From NCBI GenBank assembly GCA_937893485.1, contig CALBJL010000245.1:1-5325 (forward strand): DNA of 5,325 nucleotides. The letters are read 5' to 3'. Positions 1-4,662 of this stretch are shown here, in pieces. The position numbers were made by a program, and so were the translations under genes. The DNA is from an uncultured bacterium (GTDB lineage Bacteria; Bacillota; Clostridia; Lachnospirales; Lachnospiraceae). The notes below the pieces were generated by a model, which worked only from the letters and a program-made list of their open reading frames with translations, was not told where the DNA came from and did not search any database. Each line of letters starts with the position of its first letter. The first letter of the stretch is position 1.

Positions 1-103
1 CGCAGTATTTGTAGAGCTGATGGATCGTCTTTGCGCCTACGCCTGAAATATTTGCCAGCCAGTATGCGTATAAAATATCGTTTTCCTCCGTTCCATTTCC
101 CAC
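1..103 (-). CDS. dprA: DNA processing protein DprA (Smf family), N-terminal fragment
   Basis: Only the first 34 codons are inside the window; the gene runs off the left edge. The translation, starting at a GTG, contains DILYAYWLANISGVGAKT followed by IHQLYKYC. This is the usual N-terminal helix-hairpin-helix-like segment of clostridial DprA proteins. The start is fixed by a GGGAGG ribosome binding site (116-111), seven bases upstream and inside the end of comM. Only two bases separate the comM stop from this GTG, so the two genes are very probably one operon and translationally coupled. By family knowledge, DprA binds incoming single-stranded DNA in the cytoplasm and loads RecA during natural transformation. 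In Clostridia it is widely retained even where transformation has not been shown. The Rossmann-like DNA-binding domain lies outside the window, so intactness cannot be judged. Confidence 0.88.
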   Translation of the reverse strand, partial: MGNGTEENDILYAYWLANISGVGAKTIHQLYKYC

Positions 104-105
104 CG

Positions 106-1635
106 CTACACCTCCCAGAATTTTTTATCCAGACTGCGGTAGCAGACTGCCTCGGTCAGATGGCGTACCGTGACCTGTTCGCTGGCATCCAGATCGGCGA
201 TTGTACGTGCTACCTTTAAAATCTTGTGATAGGCGCGCGCCGAAAGCTGTAGTTTCTCATACATCCGCTCCATATAGCGGACACCCTTCTGATCCAGTCC
301 GCAAAACTGCTCGATGCGCCCACCCGGTATCTGGCTGTTAAAAAACCATTGTTCGTGCGCGTAGCGCTGCTGCTGCAGGCGATGCGCCATCCACACGCGC
401 TCCCTGATCTGCGCGGAGGACTCTCCGTGCGCCACGCTTGTCAGATCCCGGTAGCTGACAGGCTCCGCCTCCGCACACAGATCGATCCGGTCAAGTAACG
501 GCTGGCTGATCCTCGTCAGATACCTCCGGATCGACGTATTGCTGCACCGGCAGCGGCTTCTGTCCGGATAAAACCCGCATTTGCACGGATTCATTGCACA
601 GACCAGCAGAAAATCTGCCGGATAGACAAAGCTATTGTTCACGCGCGTGATCGTGATCGAGCCGTCCTCCATCGGCTGGCGCAAAATCTCCAGTGTCGTC
701 TTTTGAAATTCCGGCAATTCGTCCAGAAACAGGACACCCCGGTGTGCCAGTGACACCTCCCCGGGCTTTGGAACCTGACCGCCGCCCGCCAGCCCCTGCG
801 GGCTGATCGTATGGTGCGGCGCGCGGAACGGGCGCTCCGTGATCAGACCGCTGTTTTTGTGGAGCATGCCGCTCACGCTGTAGATTTTCGACACCTCAAG
901 CTGTTCCATGCGCTCCATCGGCGGCAGAATGCCTGGAATCCGTCTGGCGATCATCGTCTTTCCCGCTCCGGGTGGCCCGATCATCAGCAGGTTATGCATC
1001 CCGCTCACCGCAATCTCACAGGCACGGCGCAGCATCCGCTGTCCGTTGACATCCGAAAAATCCGCCGCCGGATGCGCATGTTTCGTCTGAGCCGGCAGCT
1101 GCGGGATTGTTTTCTCTACGGTATATGCGCTATTGCAGAGTTCCATGACTGTTTTTATATGGCTGACCGGGAAAATGTCGATGCCGTCCACGACCGCCGC
1201 CTCGTGGTAGTTCTGCTCCGGTATGATACATCGGCGGATTCCATGCTCCCGTGCCATGAGCAGCACCGGCAGAATCCCGTCGACTGCCAGAATTGCACCG
1301 TTCAGCCCAACCTCACCGATCACAAGTGTCTGATCTATTGCATGCTCCGGAAGAACTCCCAGCGCCACTAGAATCGCCATCGTGATCGGCAGGTCAAAGC
1401 CGTTTCCGCTTTTTCTGATATTTGACGGGGATAAATTGATCGTGATACGCTTTGCCGGAAGCTGGTGTCCGCAGTTGCGCAGTGCCGTCCGCACGCGCTC
1501 CTTCGACTCACGTACCTCAGATGCGAGAAAGCCGACCATCTCAAAGACCGGCAATCCGTCGCTGACATCTGCCTCCACACAAACAGGCAGACTATCGATC
1601 CCCTGTAGGATCGCAGTTGTCACGATACTGTACAT
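106..1635 (-). CDS. comM: ComM/YifB family Mg-chelatase-like AAA+ ATPase
   Basis: A complete 509-residue protein, the normal length of this family. An N-terminal Lon-protease-like fold domain spans roughly residues 1-165 and includes the KSGNGFDLPI stretch (75-84). An AAA+ Mg-chelatase ChlI-type domain follows, with Walker A GPPGAGKT (220-227) and Walker B VLFLDE (301-306). A cysteine cluster C351/C353/C362/C364 may bind zinc, and RISQPLLDRIDL (376-387) carries conserved arginines. The C-terminal Mg_chelatase_C domain covers about 410-503. The ATG has a good ribosome binding site (GAGAGGAG, about five bases upstream). In Gram-negative bacteria ComM is a hexameric branch-migration helicase that helps integrate transforming DNA; a related role here, with adjacent dprA, is inference. 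Despite the name, it does not make chlorophyll or chelate magnesium. The reading frame shows no break. Likely transcribed from the promoter at 1699-1727. Confidence 0.96.
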   Translation of the reverse strand: MYSIVTTAILQGIDSLPVCVEADVSDGLPVFEMVGFLASEVRESKERVRTALRNCGHQLPAKRITINLSPSNIRKSGNGFDLPITMAILVALGVLPEHAIDQTLVIGEVGLNGAILAVDGILPVLLMAREHGIRRCIIPEQNYHEAAVVDGIDIFPVSHIKTVMELCNSAYTVEKTIPQLPAQTKHAHPAADFSDVNGQRMLRRACEIAVSGMHNLLMIGPPGAGKTMIARRIPGILPPMERMEQLEVSKIYSVSGMLHKNSGLITERPFRAPHHTISPQGLAGGGQVPKPGEVSLAHRGVLFLDELPEFQKTTLEILRQPMEDGSITITRVNNSFVYPADFLLVCAMNPCKCGFYPDRSRCRCSNTSIRRYLTRISQPLLDRIDLCAEAEPVSYRDLTSVAHGESSAQIRERVWMAHRLQQQRYAHEQWFFNSQIPGGRIEQFCGLDQKGVRYMERMYEKLQLSARAYHKILKVARTIADLDASEQVTVRHLTEAVCYRSLDKKFWEV

Positions 1636-1682
1636 ATCGTCTCCTCTCTGCGCGCTACATCGGGAAATAATTCATAACAACG

Positions 1683-1724
1683 AAAAAAAGATGAACCCAT
1701 TGTAACATGGATTGCATCTTTTTT
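1683..1724 (-). terminator. Rho-independent terminator after sigK, symmetrical and probably bidirectional
   Basis: On the minus strand AAAAAAGATG pairs with CATCTTTTTT. Inside this, AAT pairs with GTT (one G-T pair) and CCAT with ATGG, leaving one bulged C and a six-base loop GTTACA. The stem is about 17 pairs and is followed by a T run on the minus strand. The plus strand also ends in a T run, so it could work both ways. It lies about 28-70 bases after the sigK stop and before comM. It would end transcription through the recombinase and sigK, although the stem is AT-rich at its base. Confidence 0.7.
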
Positions 1725-1727
1725 AAA
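1699..1727 (-). promoter_or_regulatory. Predicted sigma-A-type promoter for comM-dprA, extended -10
   Basis: Minus strand -35 TTTAAA (1727-1722), a 17-base spacer and -10 TACAAT (1704-1699), preceded by the extended -10 TG motif (TGT before TACAAT). The -35 matches consensus at only four of six positions; the extended -10 compensates. The start would fall near 1692, giving a leader of roughly 55 bases before the comM ribosome binding site. The -10 sits in and beside the loop of the sigK terminator hairpin, so the two elements overlap. Prediction from sequence only. Confidence 0.5.
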
Positions 1728-1751
1728 GTCTTTCCAAAAGAATTCTATGAT

Positions 1752-2138
1752 TCATTCATGCGCAGGCGTTTCGATCGACTCGAATTCATCGCGCAGACGT
1801 TTCAGTGCCTTTTTTTCAATCCGGCTGACATAGGAGCGTGAGATGCCGATTCTGGCTGCGATCTCCCGCTGCGTGAGCGGCCTTGCGCCGTCGAGTCCGT
1901 AGCGGAGTACAATGATCTGCCGCTCCCTCCCGTGTAAAATCTCCGGAATCATTTTGTGCAGCAGGCTGATCCGCCATTTGAGATCCAGTGTCTCTACGAC
2001 ATCCGGATCATCGCTCTCGCAGATGTCCAGCAGGCGGATCTGGTTGCCCTCCTTATCTGTCCCGACCGGCTCGTAGAGTGATACTTCGCGCGAGGTCTTC
2101 CGCTTGGAGCGCAGATACATGAGCAGTTCATTTGCTAT
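1752..2138 (-). CDS. sigK: Sporulation sigma factor SigK, C-terminal part of a split gene
   Basis: This encodes about 129 residues of a SigK-type sigma-70 factor, from the end of region 2 (IANELLMYLRSK) to the natural C-terminus. The SLYEPVGTDKEGNQI block is highly characteristic of SigE/SigK-type mother-cell sigma factors. Region 4 (RERQIIVLRYGLDGARPLTQREIAAR and the ISRSYVSRIEKKAL helix-turn-helix) is complete and contacts the -35 box. Regions 1.2 to 2.3 are missing. The open frame continues to an ATG at 2216, but those first 25 or so residues are recombinase sequence in another frame and have no sigma similarity. No good ribosome binding site precedes the first in-family ATG (2120). It is therefore probably not expressed alone. 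It corresponds in extent to spoIIIC of B. subtilis, the 3' part of sigK split by the skin element. SigK drives late mother-cell genes (coat, cortex, lysis). Function would need excision of the insert. Confidence 0.9.
   Translation of the reverse strand: MANELLMYLRSKRKTSREVSLYEPVGTDKEGNQIRLLDICESDDPDVVETLDLKWRISLLHKMIPEILHGRERQIIVLRYGLDGARPLTQREIAARIGISRSYVSRIEKKALKRLRDEFESIETPAHE
2128..2138 (-). other. Probable attachment site core at the sigK/element junction
   Basis: SigK homology starts here on the minus strand at ATA GCA AAT GAA. The AATGA (2132-2128) encodes Asn-Glu of the ENEILM-type motif, which is where skin elements interrupt sigK in B. subtilis, with an AATGA core as I recall it. 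The same bases carry the TGA stop of the recombinase. AGCA (2135-2132) and TGCT (rightward partner in sigK) form a short inverted repeat around the core. The exact crossover dinucleotide cannot be set with only one junction in view. Confidence 0.55.
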
Positions 2139-3957
2139 CCTCCCCCCAATGCGTTTTTGAAACACTGGGGGGATTAGTTTTTCCCTGGCGATCATCCTCC
2201 ATATCGTCATCCTCATAATCTACATCGGAGAAGTCCACCAATTTCTCGGTTTCCTCATCATCTTCGGTATTATCAGATCCAACGGCAGCAATTTCCGGAT
2301 ACTCAATTTCATCATCCCTAACACCAAACAAAATGACATGAGCATTGACACCATCCCAGACCACCTTACGCACGATGGTACGAATAGCAGCACGTTTCTG
2401 CTCAACTGTCATTTCATCAATGCCATCCTTGAAGATGGTCAACAACTGACGAAGCAAATCAAATTCAACATCGCTAAGAGCGTGCTGTGAAGTCAGTCCT
2501 TCCAATTCCTGAATACGCTGTTCAAGGGACTGGTATTCTCCATTCAACTGTTCAATTCGTTTGGTTACATGAGCCTTGGCTGTGCTGTCACCCATATCCA
2601 CAAGAGAATCTACCAGAGAATTGATTTTCTTCTCGGTTTCTGCTTTTTCTTTTCGCATATCATCCAGTCGCTGTTCATAGTCCATGCGATTGCCAGTATA
2701 GAATCTGCGGCTCTGCTCCAACTGTGCAATGAAAGTATCTTTGTCCTCTGCAAGCATTTTAATCTGCTCAACTACAGCCATATCCAACGTGTTGCCATTG
2801 GCATTTTTGCTGTTGCATACAGATCTCTGACTGCGTTCTTTCATCTTGCAGACATAGGTGTAAATCACCTTGTCATCTGCCGTTTTGCGTTTGCTCATTT
2901 TCGGATACATACGCTCGCCACAACTACAGAACAACAGACCAGTCAAAAGTGCTTCGTTGCTGCGTGGCTTTCTGAAAGATTTGGATTTATTACGTTCCAG
3001 AGATTCTTGAATCTGCACCCACACCTTACCCGGAATCAAACCCGGATGCTTGCCGACAGATACAATCCACTCACTTGCAGGGAGATACTTTGTAGCTCTA
3101 CCTTTTTCCTGATCGGTACGGTTATAAGCCATAATACCATGCTGGTTGTCGAAAGCATCTTTTTCCGAGAACAAATCTGTGCCGTTCTGAATGAAGTAAT
3201 TATAAGCATCTTCGTCCGCAATCATATAAACCGGATTCTGCAAAATGGCTTTGATGGAGAAGCGAGTAAAGTAGTTGTTGTTCTTCGTCTTGACACCCTG
3301 TTTGATCAAGGCAGCTTCTGTCAATGTCAGAGAATCTGTTTCTATATATAAGTCATAAATCATTCTGACAATATCAGCTTCATCCGGAATCAATTTCAGC
3401 TTGCAGGCTTTCTTAGACTTACCATCAACGGTAATACTCTTAACTGCTTCAGAAGCATATCCGGTAGGTGTTGTGCCGCCAAGCCAGCGTCCGGTCTTTG
3501 CCAGTTCGTGCATATTATCACGGATACGCTCCGCAATAGTTTCACGCTCCAACTGCGAGAAAACAGATGCAATATACATCATTGCTCGTCCCATAGGAGT
3601 GCTTGTGTCAAACTGCTCTTTGATAGAAACAAAAGAAATATCAAGGCGAGCAAGTTCTTCAATCAGACTTGCAAAGTCACTGATATTTCTGCTGATACGG
3701 TCAAGACGATAAACAATGACCGCCTTGAACTTTCGTTTCTTGGCAGCGTCCATCATCTTCTTGAAATCGGGGCGATTCAGATTACCGCCTGAAAAGCCCT
3801 CATCTTCATATACTACAACTTTATCTACAGCGGCATCACCATAATGCACACGAACATATTCTTTGCATAGTTCTACCTGATTACCGATACTTTCACCTTT
3901 TCCAGTAAATTTAGACTTACGGGAATAGATAGCTATGATGTCATCATTTTTCCTCAT
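2128..3957 (-). CDS. Large serine recombinase, probable sigK-element integrase/excisionase
   Basis: A complete 609-residue large serine recombinase. The N-terminal resolvase domain (about 5-152) has YSRKS with catalytic Ser15 and Arg13, the YRLDRISRN motif with Asp86, Arg87 and Arg90, and a long helix ending in ERIRDNM. A recombinase domain follows (about 160-300). A zinc beta-ribbon carries C344, C346, C370 and C381, and a coiled coil covers roughly 425-487, as expected for attP/attB discrimination. The C-terminus is acidic (about 548-589). Start ATG has AAGGAGG seven bases upstream, and a strong promoter lies at 3999-4027. The enzyme would cut and exchange att sites through a Ser-DNA link. 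Its stop lies inside the sigK junction and it faces the same way as sigK, as expected for a skin-type recombinase (SpoIVCA or the C. difficile enzyme). All catalytic residues appear present. Which att sites it uses is inferred from location only. Confidence 0.95.
   Translation of the reverse strand: MRKNDDIIAIYSRKSKFTGKGESIGNQVELCKEYVRVHYGDAAVDKVVVYEDEGFSGGNLNRPDFKKMMDAAKKRKFKAVIVYRLDRISRNISDFASLIEELARLDISFVSIKEQFDTSTPMGRAMMYIASVFSQLERETIAERIRDNMHELAKTGRWLGGTTPTGYASEAVKSITVDGKSKKACKLKLIPDEADIVRMIYDLYIETDSLTLTEAALIKQGVKTKNNNYFTRFSIKAILQNPVYMIADEDAYNYFIQNGTDLFSEKDAFDNQHGIMAYNRTDQEKGRATKYLPASEWIVSVGKHPGLIPGKVWVQIQESLERNKSKSFRKPRSNEALLTGLLFCSCGERMYPKMSKRKTADDKVIYTYVCKMKERSQRSVCNSKNANGNTLDMAVVEQIKMLAEDKDTFIAQLEQSRRFYTGNRMDYEQRLDDMRKEKAETEKKINSLVDSLVDMGDSTAKAHVTKRIEQLNGEYQSLEQRIQELEGLTSQHALSDVEFDLLRQLLTIFKDGIDEMTVEQKRAAIRTIVRKVVWDGVNAHVILFGVRDDEIEYPEIAAVGSDNTEDDEETEKLVDFSDVDYEDDDMEDDRQGKTNPPSVSKTHWGEDSK
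2141..2173 (-). repeat. GC-rich inverted repeat beside the att core
   Basis: Arms TCCCCCCA and TGGGGGGA are perfect eight-base complements. In minus-strand RNA, GUGUUU also pairs with AAACGC (one G-U pair) around a CAA loop, with a two-base bulge, giving about 14 pairs. It lies in the last codons of the recombinase, eight bases from the AATGA core. No T run follows, so it is not a standard terminator. It could be a recombinase-binding arm or a transcript structure; the sequence alone does not decide. Confidence 0.6.
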
Positions 3958-3974
3958 TTCATATCCTCCTTATC

Positions 3975-4003
3975 TTGATATGTGATATGTCTTGTGGTAT
4001 TAT
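3975..4003 (+). promoter_or_regulatory. Predicted promoter for the truncated tnpV
   Basis: Plus strand -35 TTGATA (3975-3980), a 17-base spacer and -10 TATTAT (3998-4003). Each box matches consensus at five of six positions. Transcription would begin near 4010 and run into tnpV at 4046. Its -10 shares bases with the opposing recombinase promoter, so the two should compete for RNA polymerase. Confidence 0.5.
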
Positions 4004-4018
4004 AACATAGCGTATCAA
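3975..4018. promoter_or_regulatory. Imperfect dyad over the divergent promoters, possible operator
   Basis: TTGATA-N5-TATGT on the left is mirrored by ACATA-N3-TATCAA on the right, centred between the two overlapping -10 boxes. The symmetry covers both promoters and could be a binding site for a dimeric regulator. No regulator can be assigned; the nearby XRE gene is broken. Confidence 0.35.
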
Positions 4019-4027
4019 TAAGGTAAA
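3999..4027 (-). promoter_or_regulatory. Predicted recombinase promoter with extended -10
   Basis: Minus strand -35 TTTACC (4027-4022), 17-base spacer and a perfect -10 TATAAT (4004-3999) with the TGT extended -10 just upstream. This looks like a vegetative sigma-A promoter, not a SigE/SigK-type mother-cell promoter, so recombinase transcription need not be limited to sporulation. Leader length is about 35 bases to the ATG at 3957. Confidence 0.6.
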
Positions 4028-4045
4028 CAGATTGGAGAGTTTTCT

Positions 4046-4192
4046 ATGAAATCAATCTTTGAAGAAATGGGCGGAACCTATACATTGGGTGCTGACGGAA
4101 TGTATTATCCAAACCTTGTACTCCCTGAAGAAGAACCACATTACGGCAAGTACGGCAGAATGCGTCTGTGCCATATGAAAGAACACCGATAG
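4046..4192 (+). pseudogene. tnpV: TnpV family transposon-encoded protein, 3'-truncated
   Basis: Forty-eight residues beginning MKSIFEEMGGTYTLGADG and reaching GKYGRMRLCHMKEHR before a TAG. This is the conserved N-terminal part of TnpV, a protein of roughly 120 residues encoded in Tn4451-type mobilizable elements and in many serine-recombinase cassettes of Clostridia; its function is unknown. The normal protein continues well past the EHR motif. Here similarity stops at EHR, and the following DNA belongs to the opposing xre fragment, so the stop codon is accidental. The start has a GGAG-like ribosome binding site (4034-4037) and a plausible promoter upstream. On the opposite strand to the recombinase and divergent from it. 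A short product could still be made, but it is unlikely to be functional. Confidence 0.8.
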
Positions 4193-4563
4193 CTGCAACA
4201 AATGGAATAAAACTCAAAAAGCCAAAGAATACATTTTGCAGAATAACCGTTGTCATAAACTGCATCAAAAGCACCATGACTTCGAGCGTTACCAGATAGA
4301 TCATTGTCTGTCCAAGATTATCATTTTGTACTTCTTTTACTTTGGGCAGATCATTGTCGCTCTGGTAATCATCATTCAGTAAGTAATCTGTGGTAACACC
4401 GAACAGCTTACTGAGTTGAAGAATATTGCTTGCATCTGGCATCGCAGTATACCTATTCCCAACGAGAAATAGCTTGTCGTGATACATTCAGCTTTTCAGC
4501 CAAATCTTCCTGCGACATTCCATTAGATTTCCTTAATCCGATAATTTTATCTGATAGCTTCAT
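4188..4563 (-). pseudogene. XRE-family HTH regulator with membrane segments, frameshifted and 3'-truncated
   Basis: The ATG at 4563 follows AAAGGAGG at seven bases. The first 36 codons give an XRE helix-turn-helix: MKLSDKIIGLRKSNGMSQED, then LAEKLNVSRQAISRWE. A TAG (4455-4453) follows directly. The family continuation (TAMPDASNILQLSKLFGVTTDYLLNDD) resumes in another frame at about 4450, which is best explained by a one-base insertion between RWE and TAMPD. Downstream are hydrophobic stretches (MIYLVTLEVMVLLMQFMTTV; then VFFGFLSFIPFVAAIG), likely transmembrane helices. Homology stops after FVAAIG, where the sequence becomes the reverse of tnpV. Such membrane-tethered XRE proteins are common in Firmicutes, with unknown targets. 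Both the frameshift and the lost C-terminus argue that the gene is dead, though a 36-residue HTH peptide could still be made. Confidence 0.8.
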
Positions 4564-4649
4564 TTGAAACCCTCCTTTGCTTTTGTGATTTCATTGTACT
4601 TAATAATACCAAGAAACTCCACCACATCAGCTTTACATCTCCGCAACAT
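4560..4649 (-). CDS. Short open frame ending in an ATGA overlap with xre, unrecognised
   Basis: Twenty-nine codons, MLRRCKADVVEFLGIIKYNE then ITKAKEGFK, fill most of the gap between the ATPase stop and the xre start. The stop overlaps the xre ATG (ATGA), which would suit translational coupling. No ribosome binding site is visible before its ATG, and I recognise no family. It may be chance or the tail of a lost gene. Confidence 0.2.
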   Translation of the reverse strand: MLRRCKADVVEFLGIIKYNEITKAKEGFK

Positions 4650-4662
4650 GAGTTTACATTGT

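Noticed and set aside
811..1371. Plus-strand open frame of 186 codons
   Set aside because: It is antisense to comM, which is fully supported by motifs, and resembles no family.
106..1635. comM as the insertion target, since integrative islands use comM in some bacteria
   Set aside because: The comM frame is uninterrupted and full length; the break is in sigK.
2118..2147. GGGGGGAGG as a ribosome binding site for independent translation of the sigK fragment from the ATG at 2120
   Set aside because: The spacing is about 18 bases, too long, and the nearer ATG is in a different frame that yields nothing recognisable.
2141..2173. The GC hairpin as a Rho-independent terminator of the recombinase gene
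   Set aside because: It lies before the stop codon and is not followed by a T run on the minus strand; the plus strand carries no gene needing one here.
2139..2216. N-terminal 25 or so residues of the sigma open frame as part of a real 154-residue stand-alone sigma factor starting at 2216
   Set aside because: They are an out-of-frame reading of the recombinase end, show no sigma similarity, and the frame lacks regions 1.2-2.3.
2569..3351. Long plus-strand open frame of 260 codons
   Set aside because: It is antisense to the recombinase, with no recognisable domain; the opposite strand codes for a clear family member.
4044..4487. A normal 147-residue minus-strand gene starting at 4487
   Set aside because: Its start is inside the helix-turn-helix of a longer homologous gene, and its last third is antisense tnpV; it is the shifted, truncated xre.
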